Assembly: GCA_963665215.2 (NCBI GenBank)
Contig: CAXXWW010000008.1
Coordinates: 496,001-560,000, forward strand
Direction of reading: 5' to 3'
DNA length: 64,000 nucleotides
Source of the DNA: G963665215 sp963665215
GTDB lineage: Bacteria > Chloroflexota > Dehalococcoidia > Lucifugimonadales > CAUZJF01
The position numbers and the translations under genes were made by a program. The notes beneath the pieces were generated by a model. It was not told the origin of the DNA. It saw only the letters and a program-made list of their open reading frames with translations, and made no database searches. Below, in pieces: positions 54,525 to 63,798 of the stretch. Each line of letters opens with the position of its first letter. Positions within the stretch are counted from its first letter, which is position 1.

Positions 54525-55307
54525 GGTTTGTCCAGCGGCCTCCACGCCGACCACCATTGCCTTCCGGTCGAGCCTGCCGTCGCTTCTCGACTCCCCAATC
54601 ACCCCGGCGCTGCCTCCCTTGTAGTAGCGGTCGTACACGTCGGACTGGTAGCGGCCGCGCTTGTCAAGAACGAGGGTCTCGGGGTAGGTCTCCAGCCAAG
54701 AGTCCCACTGGGTGTGGGTAACGGGCACGAATTCGAGTTTCACCCCGGTCTGCGGGCCCTTGACCCCCTGGCCCAGGAACTGGCTCCACAGGGTCCTGGT
54801 CTGGTGGTCGTACATGACCAGGGCGTTCATGATGAGTTTGCCGGATACGCCGAAGGTGAGGGTCTCTTCGCCTATCTCACGGGCATACACGATGCCCGTG
54901 AAGCAGAGCGGTCACCAGGTGACCGCAACGGGTACGTCACCGACAACGTCGTTGACGATCTCGTGCCGGCTCAGCATCCGTATCGGATATGCTCTATGCT
55001 CACCGTTGATGGACAGTCCGAGCACCTGCTCGTCCGGCTCCATCCAGTCCTCCGCTTCGAATGGTGTGACGAATTGGGGACTCAGTATGGCTGGTATGGA
55101 GTCGAAGCCCAGCAACGTGACCAGCTCCACAGACCGCGCCCCTCCTTCGGGGGATTGGGCGCCGTCTACCCCGGGCAGAGTAATCTTCTCGGAACTGGTG
55201 AGCGCGCGCGTACCGAGATTTCGTACTGAGGGTACGAAGATGAATAGCAGCGTCACGCCGATTATGGTTAGAATAACTATTTTGCCAGCCATGCTGAAGA
55301 CGTCCAT
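54518..55307 (-). pseudogene. DUF3179 gene, 5' fragment, with in-frame TGA at the first Cys of CPLC
   Basis: The frame starts MDVFSMAGK with one N-terminal membrane anchor (about residues 7-25), so the domain is outside the membrane. It runs HRAYPIRMLSRHEIVNDVVG, DVPVAVTW, then TGA (54912-54914), then PLCFTGIVYARE and on to GVEAAGQTKA at the IS edge. DUF3179 proteins normally read VT(Y/W)CPLC here, so TGA replaces the first Cys of a CxxC motif. The frame is otherwise open across both fragments. A 10-bp perfect hairpin starts 10 nt after the TGA (54877-54901). I read it as a candidate selenocysteine codon; a simple TGC-to-TGA nonsense change is the alternative. The IS1182 insertion now truncates the gene in any case. 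Confidence 0.8.
54877..54901 (-). promoter_or_regulatory. Candidate bacterial SECIS hairpin
   Basis: On the coding strand TCACGGGCAT-CGTGT-ATGCCCGTGA: a 10-bp perfect stem with a 5-nt loop whose second base is G. The loop starts 20 nt after the TGA. This fits the known bacterial SECIS rules (hairpin directly downstream, G in the first loop positions, loop about 16-37 nt from UGA). Confidence 0.55.
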
Positions 55308-55449
55308 GTCGATAAGGTGACTTGGTAACTTAGATGTGCGCTGGCAGTCGGGGGTTCAGGGGCTGCGCCAGCGATGGGCGGCCTGGCCGAGCGAAGTCTC
55401 AGAGCAGGGGGGCCCGAACGGTCTCGGCGTGGCGCCCGCCCTGAGCCAA

Positions 55450-56109
55450 TCAGGAAACGAGGCGCTCCGAAGAGCCCCAGCGTCGCTGGTGCGCCAGCGC
55501 GCGCTCTCGAAAGAGTTCACGGTAAGGGGCTTGCTGAATGGGGTCGGTGGTCATGATTATGGCGTCTTCCCTGTTATCGGCGTAGTAGGCCTTTCGAATT
55601 CCCCGCTCCGTAAACCCGTACTTGCCGTAGAGGTTCCTGGCGACGGCATTAGATGCTCGGAGCTCCAGGGTCACCACCCGGGACAGCCGGGCCATGGCCT
55701 GCTCGATGGCGCTGATAAGCAGCAGCTCCCCAATGCCGCTGCCTCTGCACGTCCTCCTCACTCCTACCGACACGATGTGGGCCTGGTCTTCCATGTACCA
55801 GGTACCGAGGAACCCCGCAATGAAATCGGCGTCATCGTTACGAGAATTCATGATGTGCCGGGCGCCCTTGAGCATGGAGCTCACCAGGGCGCTGCTGCGG
55901 TTTACCTTGCCTGCGCCGACAAAGTGAGCCGAGCGCCGACCATTTTGCGAGACCTCGTTCCGCCTCCGTGCGACCAGGTAGCTTGCCAAGCGGTTTTGCA
56001 GCTCACGATGGAACGAGGTGGGAGGAAACAGGGTCGGGAAGGCATCGCGCTCTATCTGCACGGACTGAGGAACGTCCTGGGCCGTGAGTAGGCGCACGGC
56101 GATGGGCAT
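55450..56109 (-). CDS. GNAT N-acetyltransferase (RimI-like)
   Basis: A 219-residue acetyltransferase resembling RimI ribosomal-protein alanine acetyltransferases. The acetyl-CoA site is VSVGVRRTCRGSGIGELLLI (about 115-134), followed by TLELRASNAVARNLYGKYGF and the typical C-terminal GIRKAYYADNREDAIIMT. An insertion of ~35 residues before the core (RRRNEVSQNGRRSAHFVGAG) is unusual. The start MPIAVRLLTAQDV at 56109 fits the family best; an in-frame codon at 56145 is the alternative. Upstream of and co-directional with the DUF3179 gene. Confidence 0.85.
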   Translation of the reverse strand: MPIAVRLLTAQDVPQSVQIERDAFPTLFPPTSFHRELQNRLASYLVARRRNEVSQNGRRSAHFVGAGKVNRSSALVSSMLKGARHIMNSRNDDADFIAGFLGTWYMEDQAHIVSVGVRRTCRGSGIGELLLISAIEQAMARLSRVVTLELRASNAVARNLYGKYGFTERGIRKAYYADNREDAIIMTTDPIQQAPYRELFRERALAHQRRWGSSERLVS

Positions 56110-56483
56110 GATTCTTTTTTTGGCCGGTGAACTGGTCGTGACCATGGGGTGCCTGTTCGGAGCGCGCGGGCTGAAACGCGGATCCGCCGTTCCCCTCGAC
56201 GGCGCGCCACTGCTAATTCTAGCATGAATGTCCTTCGACGGGCTCCCCTCGATACGTCACGACTTGTCCTGACTACTCGGGGCGAGCGGGCAAATACCGC
56301 TTATGGTGAGTAGGCCGCAGGCCGTATCGAACCATCGTGGTGAGCTCGCCTGTCCTGAGCGAAGTCGAAGGGTCGAGCCACAACGGAACAAGGCTGGCGT
56401 TTGGAGAACCGGAAGGCCCTGCTCCCGGCACCGACCGCTACCTAAATGACCGGGCGACCGTTATATAATGTAGCATCGAGGGA
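56110..56483. other. Divergent intergenic region with dispersed repeat and sigma-gene promoter
   Basis: The segment 56228-56380 contains facing copies of the CCTGTCCTGAGCGAAGTCGA / CCTTCGACGGGCT repeat family. TATAAT at 56464-56469 (TTATATAATG context) is a likely -10 for the sigma-factor gene, about 15 nt before its start, giving a nearly leaderless or short-leader message. No gene. Confidence 0.5.
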
Positions 56484-57152
56484 TTGTCCGTGATCACCAG
56501 ACTCTTGGCAGCTCCCCCAAAGAGGAAAACGGTCATGCCGGGCGGTACCGATGCCGCTGCTCAGGACGAAGTCGACGGACTGGTCAGGAGGGCTCAGGAG
56601 GGCCAAGCGGCGGCGTTCGCCGGACTATACGAGCTGTTCTACGGAAAGATGTTCCGGTACACGTTGTTCAAGACCGGTGACACCGCGGCGGCAGAGGACC
56701 TAACGGAGGAGGTGTTTCTGCGGATGCTGGAGTCAATCTCCTCGTTCAAGCCGCGGGGGTACCCCTTCTCGTCCTGGCTTTTCCGCATCGTCCACAATCT
56801 GGTGGTAGACCACTACAGGAAGAGGGACCGTCAAAAGACCATCCCCCTGGACTCTGCCGCGGGTGTCATTGAGTCGTCGCCGCAGGACATTGACGCCCAG
56901 CTAGACCTAAAGCTGTCGATCGGCCAGGTATACAAGGCGGCGGGAGAGCTTACGAAGCTCCAGAGAGAGGTCATAACCCTTCGTTTCGCCGGCGGCCTGT
57001 CGGTGCTGGAGACCGCCCGGGCGATGGGAAAGAACGAGAATGCGGTCAAGGCCCTCCAGCACGCCGCCATTAGAAAGCTGAGGTCACTGCTGGTCCCACG
57101 GAGCGAAGAGATGCGGGGACCGTCCAGCACCGCAAAGGGGTCTCTGGTATGA
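56484..57152 (+). CDS. Sigma-70 family (ECF-type) RNA polymerase sigma factor
   Basis: A 222-residue sigma factor with region 2 (AFAGLYELFYGKMFRYTLFK, AEDLTEEVFLRMLESISSFK, SWLFRIVHNLVVDHYRKRDR) and region 4 (LTKLQREVITLRFAGGLSVL, ETARAMGKNENAVKALQHAA). The TTG at 56484 is the first start; a GTG at 56490 and an ATG at 56535 are alternatives, and homology begins near DEVDGLVRRA, so the N-terminal extension is not essential. It overlaps the next gene by 4 bp (ATGA), so translation is coupled. Confidence 0.88.
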   Translation: MSVITRLLAAPPKRKTVMPGGTDAAAQDEVDGLVRRAQEGQAAAFAGLYELFYGKMFRYTLFKTGDTAAAEDLTEEVFLRMLESISSFKPRGYPFSSWLFRIVHNLVVDHYRKRDRQKTIPLDSAAGVIESSPQDIDAQLDLKLSIGQVYKAAGELTKLQREVITLRFAGGLSVLETARAMGKNENAVKALQHAAIRKLRSLLVPRSEEMRGPSSTAKGSLV

Positions 57153-58021
57153 AGAGGCAACGGGAGCTCGACGATATACTAGACGACTGCCTGGAGCGAA
57201 TACGCGGGGGAGAAAGGGTGGAGGACTGCGCGGGCCGCTACCCGGTGTATCGTGACGAGCTGGTCCCGCTGCTGGAGGTGGCCGCCGCCGCGATGCGGGT
57301 GGCGAGTACTGTGTCCTACAGGCCTGAGGCCAAGGAGCGGGGCCTCAGCAGGCTGACCAGCGCCGTGTTGCAAAGAGGCGCACCCAAGGCACGGCGCTTC
57401 TCGTGGCCGGGCTGGCGGCCTCGCATCGCCCACTCTCTCCTCGTCGGCCTGGTTGCCGCCTTGCTGGCCACCGGGACGGCATTTGGTGCGAGCGCGGCTT
57501 CCTCGGACAGCGTGCCGGGAGACCCTCTGTACTGGGTCAAGACCACAGGTGAGAGCATCTCACTCATGGTGCCCCAGTCTGACATGGACAGGGCGCATAA
57601 GCACGTAGGTATGGCTAGAGTACGTGGCCAGGAGATGAGCCAGCTGATGGCGAGCGGGAGATTCGACGAGGCCGAGCTGTTGGCGATCCGGATGAGACGT
57701 CACCTGAACCAGTCGGCCGTGTTTGTTCATCTGATCATGCCGACCAACCCCGTCGAAATGCCCCTGAGGCCAACCGGCCGCCTGGGGCGACAGAACGCCG
57801 TTGACCTCATCGTACGGTTGGAGCGCGACGGCGGATTTCTCAGGGCCCGTCTTCTCGATCTTCCGGGGCGAATGCCCCTAAGTGAGCGGCACAGAGTTGA
57901 CCTGCTGAGGCGCAGATCGGAGCTGGGGTACCGTATATTCATCGCTGCGCTGGAGGACGGCAGCGCTCCGCCATGGCGGCCGTTCTGGAGGACGGAGCCA
58001 CCGCGGTCCACCGGGCGCTGA
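57149..58021 (+). CDS. DUF5667-domain membrane protein, probable anti-sigma partner
   Basis: A 290-residue protein. A cytoplasmic N-terminus begins QRELDDILDDCLERIRGGE and contains CAGRYPVYRDELVPLLEVAA, a segment typical of proteins encoded with ECF sigma factors. One membrane helix follows (about 98-118, SLLVGLVAALLATGTAFGAS), then an extracytoplasmic DUF5667 domain beginning SSDSVPGDPLYWVKTTGESI. Start overlaps the sigma stop by 4 bp. This layout suggests a membrane-held regulator of the sigma factor; this is inferred from context, since no ZAS zinc motif is seen. Confidence 0.82.
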   Translation: MKRQRELDDILDDCLERIRGGERVEDCAGRYPVYRDELVPLLEVAAAAMRVASTVSYRPEAKERGLSRLTSAVLQRGAPKARRFSWPGWRPRIAHSLLVGLVAALLATGTAFGASAASSDSVPGDPLYWVKTTGESISLMVPQSDMDRAHKHVGMARVRGQEMSQLMASGRFDEAELLAIRMRRHLNQSAVFVHLIMPTNPVEMPLRPTGRLGRQNAVDLIVRLERDGGFLRARLLDLPGRMPLSERHRVDLLRRRSELGYRIFIAALEDGSAPPWRPFWRTEPPRSTGR

Positions 58022-58399
58022 CCATGGCCCCAGCGCCCGCCGGCAGGGATTAACCGCGAGGCGCGGTCTCGAAAACCTCTCACCCACCCACACCGTAGCA
58101 CCGCCGTGTTCGCCCCGCGTCGCGCTTGACAATAGGCGCGCGTGGCCTGGGGCGGTCCCCATGGTCGCCGGAAGTTTGCCAGCTTGTTATCCGGTTGAAA
58201 CTCTACTTCTGCAGCCACGTTTTCGGAACGCGTGGTAGCCCGTCGAGCGGCCCCGACGACCTTTGGCTCAAGCCGCCTGCCCCTCGACCCGCGGGTGAAC
58301 GGAACAGGCCTGGGCCAGTATCGGCGTTTGGGGCAGACCGCACTGATTCGACCACGACCTTTGTGTTTCACTCTCGAAGTGTACGGGTGAATTATTGAA

Positions 58400-58418
58400 T
58401 TAGATTTACTGAATCTAA
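58400..58418. promoter_or_regulatory. Palindromic putative operator upstream of the ABC exporter
   Basis: TTAGATT-TACTG-AATCTAA, 7-bp arms, ending 12 bp before the -35 box at 58431. A likely regulator-binding site; the regulator is not in the window. Confidence 0.5.
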
Positions 58419-58430
58419 CCTCTAAAACGC

Positions 58431-58458
58431 TTGCAATGGCCTGGTAGAGGCGTAGAAT
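58431..58458 (+). promoter_or_regulatory. Promoter of the ABC exporter operon
   Basis: TTGCAA at 58431-58436, a 16-nt spacer and TAGAAT at 58453-58458 in an AT-rich stretch. Initiation near 58465. Confidence 0.6.
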
Positions 58459-58607
58459 AAAAAGTTGTGATCTAGGAGTTGGTCTCTGGCCAGCTCACAA
58501 TATTGCTGCGATGGTTGGCTCGATCTCGTGCGCACTCAATGGGCATGACGACCGCTGCAGTGGTAACACAGCGGTAACGGCGCTCATGTGATGGTGTATA
58601 TGGCCGC

Positions 58608-60398
58608 ATGAAGATACTTCTCAGAATCATTAGAATGACGCTTCGCCACAAGTGGCTGCTGGCCGGCGCCTACGCCTGCACGGCCGGCGCCACCGTAGCC
58701 TACCTGACCATGCCGTGGCTGCTGGGCAAGGCGATAGACGGAGTCGCCGGGGGCCTCGAAGGCGGTAGCTACTCGGATCGCGCGCTTCTGGGAGTCGTGA
58801 TTGCCATCATGGTGGCGGCCGCAATCAGGGGTATCCTCTCCTTCGGGCAGACCTACCTGGGGGAGTCCCTGGCCCTGGCTACTGAGTATGACGTCCGCAA
58901 CGCCTTCTACGACCATGTCCAGCATCTGAGCTTCGGGTTCCACGACCGCCACCACACCGGCAACCTGATGTCCAGGGCCATCACCGACGTCGAGGCCATC
59001 AGGATGTTCGTCAACACCGGGCTGGTGCGCACACCGTACTTTATCGGGCTATTTGTCATCGTGCCAATCATCCTCATCAGGCTGGACTGGCGCCTGGGCC
59101 TGCTAAGCATCAGCATCTTACCGTTTGTAGCCGTCGTGTCTGCCATCGTCAGGCTCCACCTGAGGCGTATATGGCTCACCGTACAGGAGCAGATGGCCGT
59201 TCTTAGCACGCTCCTACAGGAGAACCTGACCGGCGTCCGCGTGGTCAAGGCGTTCGCATCGGAGGATTACGAGGAAGCGAAGTTCGACAAGGAGAACCAG
59301 GAAGTCTCGGGCGGCATGATCACGATAGGGCGTATCCACGCGCTAAACGGGTCCTTCGTATTGTTTGCGTTTATGGTCGTAGTAGGCCTGATCCTCTGGT
59401 ACGGAGGATGGCGGGTCATCAACGGACACATCACCCCCGGGCAACTTGCCCAGTTTCTGTTCTACATGCAGATTCTCACCATGCCAGTCCGGTTTACCGG
59501 CATGATGGTAAGCAACATCGCCCGGGCGACAGCCGCCGGCGAGCGCCTGTTTGAGATCCTGGACGCCGAGTCCCCGGTCAAGGAGTCCAAGAACGCTCTC
59601 GAGATGTCCCGGGCCAGTGGGCACGTACGTTTTGAGAACGTTAGCTTTGGCTATGACCAGAGGGTGCAGGTGCTCCGTAACATCAACCTGGAGCTAGAGC
59701 CCGGCCGGGTAGTAGCTCTGCTGGGGGCACCCGGCAGCGGGAAGAGCACAATCGTTCACCTCCTCCCCAGGTTCTATGACGTCGATTCGGGCCGCATTAC
59801 CATCGACGGCGTGGAAGTCCGGGATGTGACGCTGAGCTCCCTGCGTCGCAATATCGGCATGGTGCTGCAAGACGTGTTCTTGTTTCCGATGTCCATTCGA
59901 GAGAATATCGGCTATGGGCGCGAGGATGCGACTATCGAAGAGGTGGTGAACGCGGCCCGAGTGGCGCAGCTAGACGATTATGTCCAGAGTCTGGAGGCCG
60001 GCTACGACACCGTAATCGGCGAGCGTGGGGCTACCCTTTCGGGCGGACAGCGCCAGCGGCTCTCGATCGCCCGGGCGCTGCTGCTGGACCCTCCCATTCT
60101 GGTGCTCGATGACTCCACGTCCAGCGTGGACGCCCAGACCGAGGAGCAGATCCGTGTGGCCATGGAGTCGGTGATGATCGGGCGGACGACCTTCGTAATC
60201 GCGCACCGGCTAAGCACCGTGCACAAGGCGGACGAGATCCTGGTGCTCAAGGGGGGCGAGATTGCAGAGCGCGGCACTCACTCCGAATTGCTCAAGCGGG
60301 GGGGGCTATACCGGGAGATATACGACCTCCAGTTGCGGCCGCAGGAAGAGGTGATGCTGGACATCGACATGTCGGCGTCCAGGAGACGAAGCACTTGA
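58608..60398 (+). CDS. ABC exporter half-transporter, degenerate-site subunit
   Basis: A 596-residue fused permease-ATPase. Six membrane helices lie within residues 1-320, then the nucleotide-binding domain: Walker A LLGAPGSGKSTIVHLLP (about 382), Q-loop MVLQDVFLFPMSIREN, signature LSGGQRQRLSIARALL, Walker B PILVLDDSTSSVD and H-loop IAHRLST. The Walker B Asp is followed by Asp instead of the catalytic Glu, so this subunit contributes the non-hydrolysing site of a heterodimer. It overlaps the next gene by 4 bp. Probably exports lipids, drugs or peptides; substrate not determinable. Confidence 0.93.
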   Translation: MKILLRIIRMTLRHKWLLAGAYACTAGATVAYLTMPWLLGKAIDGVAGGLEGGSYSDRALLGVVIAIMVAAAIRGILSFGQTYLGESLALATEYDVRNAFYDHVQHLSFGFHDRHHTGNLMSRAITDVEAIRMFVNTGLVRTPYFIGLFVIVPIILIRLDWRLGLLSISILPFVAVVSAIVRLHLRRIWLTVQEQMAVLSTLLQENLTGVRVVKAFASEDYEEAKFDKENQEVSGGMITIGRIHALNGSFVLFAFMVVVGLILWYGGWRVINGHITPGQLAQFLFYMQILTMPVRFTGMMVSNIARATAAGERLFEILDAESPVKESKNALEMSRASGHVRFENVSFGYDQRVQVLRNINLELEPGRVVALLGAPGSGKSTIVHLLPRFYDVDSGRITIDGVEVRDVTLSSLRRNIGMVLQDVFLFPMSIRENIGYGREDATIEEVVNAARVAQLDDYVQSLEAGYDTVIGERGATLSGGQRQRLSIARALLLDPPILVLDDSTSSVDAQTEEQIRVAMESVMIGRTTFVIAHRLSTVHKADEILVLKGGEIAERGTHSELLKRGGLYREIYDLQLRPQEEVMLDIDMSASRRRST

Positions 60399-62239
60399 GG
60401 ATGTTTAGCGTGTATCGTGCCAGCGACGCGTCTGCCTTGGAGGAGGAGCGGTATGGGTCCGTGTACGACCATAGCGTGGTGTCGCGCATGGTCCCGTACA
60501 TTTTTCCTCAGAAGCGCCTGTTGGCCGCCGCGACGGTCGCGATGGTGGTCTTCTCGGCGACCCAGGTTGCCCTACCCTGGCTCATCAAGATTGCCATCGA
60601 CGACTATATCTGGGTCGGCGACTTCTCGGGACTGACCTGGATCGTTGCTTTGTTCATGGGAAATACTCTGCTGAACTGGGGCGCTAACTACGCCATGGAG
60701 ATCGCGCTCATTAAGGCGGGGCAACGTGTGCTCTATCGCCTCCGAGGCGACATGTTCTCGCACCTGCAGAGGATGTCGCTGACGTTCTTCGACAAGACAG
60801 AGGTGGGACGCATAATGTCCCGAGTCCAGGGCGATGTGTACCAGGTACAGGAGTTTCTATCCCTGGCCGTGATGACCATGGGAGACGTACTGGTGCTGAT
60901 GTGGATCATAGCCGCTCTGCTGCTAATGAACGTGAAGCTGGGCCTCATTTCGATGATTGTGCTGCCCCTGCTGTTCGTGGTCATGGCGGTGTGGCAGCCG
61001 TACGCCAAGAGGTCCTTCCTCAGTGTCAGGCGCGCCATCGCCATGGTAAACGGGTCTCTCAACGAGAGCATCACCGGGGTTCGCGTGGTGCAGAGCATGA
61101 ACCGCCAGTGGCGCAACCTGGAGGCATTCGACGCGTTGAACCGGGAGAACCTCAGGGCCAGCCGTTACGCGACCAGGATGTCCTCGGGGCTGCTTCCGCC
61201 GGTTGACATGCTCACCGCCATCTCCATCGGCCTCGCGATTTTCTTCGGAGGGCGGATGGTCTCAGACAACTCCATCGAGGTAGGGGCGCTGATCGCCTTC
61301 GTGCTATACATCCAGCGCTTTTTCGACCCCATCCGCAACCTGACCATGCAGTACACCGGGCTACAGCGGGCCATGGCGTCGGGTTCCAGGATATTCGAGC
61401 TGCTGGACAAGAAGCCCGACATGGTCGACGCCGTCGGAGCGAGAGAGACGCCCAGGCTGAGGGGAGAGATTGAGTTCAGGGATGTCAGCTACAGCTACGA
61501 TTCCGGGCAAGATGTATTGAAGCACATCAACCTGCACGTGAGGTCCGGCGAGACGGTGGCGGTAGTGGGCCCAACGGGGGCGGGCAAGACCACACTGGTG
61601 TCCCTTATCTCGCGGTTTTACGACGTGCCCCGGGGCCGCGGGGCCATTCTGGTTGACGGACACGACATAAGGGACGAGACACGCAAGTCTCTGGTGAGCC
61701 AGATGACGATGGTGCTTCAGGAACCATTCCTGTTTACCGGATCGGTCGGTGAGAACATCAGGTACAACCACCAAAACGTCACTGACGCGCAGATGATCGA
61801 GGCGGCCAAGGCAGTGGGCGCCCATGAGTTCATCATGGGGTTGGAAGACGGGTACGAGAGCTATCTCCACGAGCGGGGCGTAAATCTCAGCGTGGGCCAG
61901 CGGCAGCTGTTGAGCTTTGCCAGGGCCGTGGTCGCGGACCCACGCATACTCATCCTCGACGAGGCCACCGCGAACATCGACAGCTACACCGAGCTGCTTA
62001 TTCAGCGGGCGCTGAAGAGGCTGCTACGGGGCCGGACGGCCATCGTCATTGCCCACCGCCTGTCCACCATTCGGGGCGCCGACAAGATCGTGGTGCTTGA
62101 CCAGGGCGAGGTGGTCGAGGCGGGGACGCACCACCAACTGATGGGAAGCGACGGCCTGTACGCGCACCTGTACCAAATGAATTTCGCCGCAATGCAGGCG
62201 GCCCTGCCGGACGCCGGTGATAACGGAAGACAAGGGTAG
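60395..62239 (+). CDS. ABC exporter half-transporter, catalytic-site subunit
   Basis: A 614-residue fused permease-ATPase, partner of the preceding gene. Walker A is VGPTGAGKTTLVSLI, Q-loop MVLQEPFLFTGSVGENIRY, signature LSVGQRQLLSFARAVV, Walker B RILILDEATANID with the catalytic Glu, H-loop IAHRLST. Its signature is altered (LSVGQ), exactly the half that pairs with the degenerate ATP site of the partner, as in TM287/288-type heterodimers. Starts at the TTG in the overlap or at the ATG at 60401. About 60 bp after its stop lies the IS256 element. Confidence 0.93.
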   Translation: MRMFSVYRASDASALEEERYGSVYDHSVVSRMVPYIFPQKRLLAAATVAMVVFSATQVALPWLIKIAIDDYIWVGDFSGLTWIVALFMGNTLLNWGANYAMEIALIKAGQRVLYRLRGDMFSHLQRMSLTFFDKTEVGRIMSRVQGDVYQVQEFLSLAVMTMGDVLVLMWIIAALLLMNVKLGLISMIVLPLLFVVMAVWQPYAKRSFLSVRRAIAMVNGSLNESITGVRVVQSMNRQWRNLEAFDALNRENLRASRYATRMSSGLLPPVDMLTAISIGLAIFFGGRMVSDNSIEVGALIAFVLYIQRFFDPIRNLTMQYTGLQRAMASGSRIFELLDKKPDMVDAVGARETPRLRGEIEFRDVSYSYDSGQDVLKHINLHVRSGETVAVVGPTGAGKTTLVSLISRFYDVPRGRGAILVDGHDIRDETRKSLVSQMTMVLQEPFLFTGSVGENIRYNHQNVTDAQMIEAAKAVGAHEFIMGLEDGYESYLHERGVNLSVGQRQLLSFARAVVADPRILILDEATANIDSYTELLIQRALKRLLRGRTAIVIAHRLSTIRGADKIVVLDQGEVVEAGTHHQLMGSDGLYAHLYQMNFAAMQAALPDAGDNGRQG

Positions 62240-62285
62240 GGCTCCTCTGCTCTGACAAGCCCCCTTCGGGAGGTATCTTCAAAAA

Positions 62286-63622
62286 GTGTGTAAACAGTCA
62301 GGCGGTGTACCCTCTCTCTGAACAACACGGGCTCGAGGCCCAAGAGAGGAGATAGACCGCCCATGAGGAAGGAAAGCACTGAGAGTAGGTCGGAGTCAAG
62401 GCCGGAGTGGGAGCAGTTGGAGGATTGGGTGCGAAGCCAGGTCCAGAGGCTGATCCAGGAGTTGCTGGAGGAGGAGGTGACGGCGTTTCTGGGAAGGGCG
62501 AAGTCGGCGCTCAGATCCGACTCGGACTCAGATACCGGCTATCGGAACGGATACGGCAGAGCCCGGAGGCTTACGCTGAGTTCGGGAACGATACAGCTGA
62601 GGCGGCCGCGAGTCCGCGATACCGAGGAGCAGTTCGAGAGCCGGCTGCTGCCGCTGTTCGTCAACAGGACCAGGAAGGTTGCTGAGTTGATCCCCGAGCT
62701 GTACCTGCACGGTCTATCCGAAGGCGACTTCGATCTGGCTTTGCGGGGGCTGCTGGGAGAGGACGCACCGGTATCGGCGAGCACGGTGGCCCGGTTGAAG
62801 GATAAGTGGAACGATGAGCTTGCCCAATGGCGCAGCCGGCCCCTCGATGACCTGGAAGTGGTCTACATGTGGGTGGATGGAGTCTACGTCAAGGCTGGTC
62901 TTGAGAAGGAGAAGGCGGCGGTACTGGTGGTGATGGCGGCCCTGAGCGACGGGAGCAAGGTCGGTGGTGAGCGCTGTTCCCGGATACAGGGAGTCCACAG
63001 AGAACTGGTCCGAGGTGCTCAGGGACATCAAGCGCCGGGGCTTGAGCTGCCCGAGGCTGGTGGTTGGAGACGGACACCTGGGCATCTGGGGAGCTCTGCG
63101 CAACGTCTATCCGCAGGCGGCAGAGCAACGCTGCTGGAACCACAAGATCGTAAACGTGCTCGCCAAGCTTCCAAAGCGACAACAGGACCAGGCCAAGCTC
63201 ATGCTGCGTACTATCCCCTACGCGCCGACTCGGACAGAGGCTGAGCGGCTCAGGACGGTGTTCACCAGGTGGTGCGGCGACCATTCCTACGAGGCGGCCT
63301 CAGAGGCCTTGGAGCGGGACTGGGACCGCATGGTCACCTTCTATGACTTCCCAAAGGAGCACTGGGGGCACCTTCGCACGACGAACCCGGTAGAATCACC
63401 CTTCGCGGCCCTCAGGCTTCGGACCGATGCCGCCAAGCGCTACAAGAGGGTCGATCGGGCGATAGCGGTGATCTGGAAAATGTTGATGGTCGCCGAACAG
63501 CGCTTCAGGCGTCTGAAGGCCCCTGAGTTGATCGAAGACGTCTATCTCGGTGCACAGTATGCGGATGGAATCGCCATTGAATCAACGGCTGAGAAGGTCG
63601 CCGCCTGATGTCGTTTACACAC
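62286..63622 (+). mobile_element. IS256-family element (1337 bp, defective)
   Basis: The left end GTGTGTAAAC at 62286 and the right end GTTTACACAC closing at 63622 are imperfect inverted repeats enclosing an IS256 transposase gene. No convincing 8-bp target duplication is visible at these ends. The size is normal for IS256. Confidence 0.8.
62363..63608 (+). pseudogene. IS256-family (mutator-type) transposase, frameshifted
   Basis: The first frame starts at 62363 and contains LLEEEVTAFLGRAKSALRSD, TGYRNGYGRARRLTLSSGTI and VVYMWVDGVYVKAGLEK (first catalytic Asp). Near 62960 (AGCAAGGTCGGTGGTG) one extra base shifts it; homology continues in the other frame as AVPGYRESTENWSEVLRDIK, LVVGDGHLGIWGAL (second Asp), EQRCWNHKIVNVLAKLPK and TTNPVESPFAALRLRT (catalytic Glu). 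All motifs are present across the two frames; the copy is inactive as read. Confidence 0.88.
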
Positions 63623-63639
63623 CTATTGACGTAACCTCC

Positions 63640-63690
63640 CCTTCGGCAAGCTCAGGGCAGGCTTCGGCAAGCTCAGGAAGGGCCGGAGCG
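63640..63690. repeat. Dispersed repeat with doubled CTTCGGCAAGCTCAGG word
   Basis: CTTCGGCAAGCTCAGG occurs twice in tandem, 19 bp apart, in the same repeat family as the copies near 24800 and 56350. Confidence 0.5.
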
Positions 63691-63798
63691 GGCGGGCGGG
63701 TGCATTACCGTCACCTCAAACCTCTCCCCTCAAGGCAGGCGAATGTTTCGCGTTTCCCCCGCGGTGGCGAGAGCCCGGGATGAGCGGAACGAGCCGAG

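Larger units (their letters stand above)
58022..58607. other. Gene-free leader region of the ABC exporter operon
   Basis: 58022-58385 shows no gene. 58386-58607 is AT-rich and holds the palindrome and promoter described separately, followed by a ~145-nt leader to the ATG at 58608. Confidence 0.45.
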
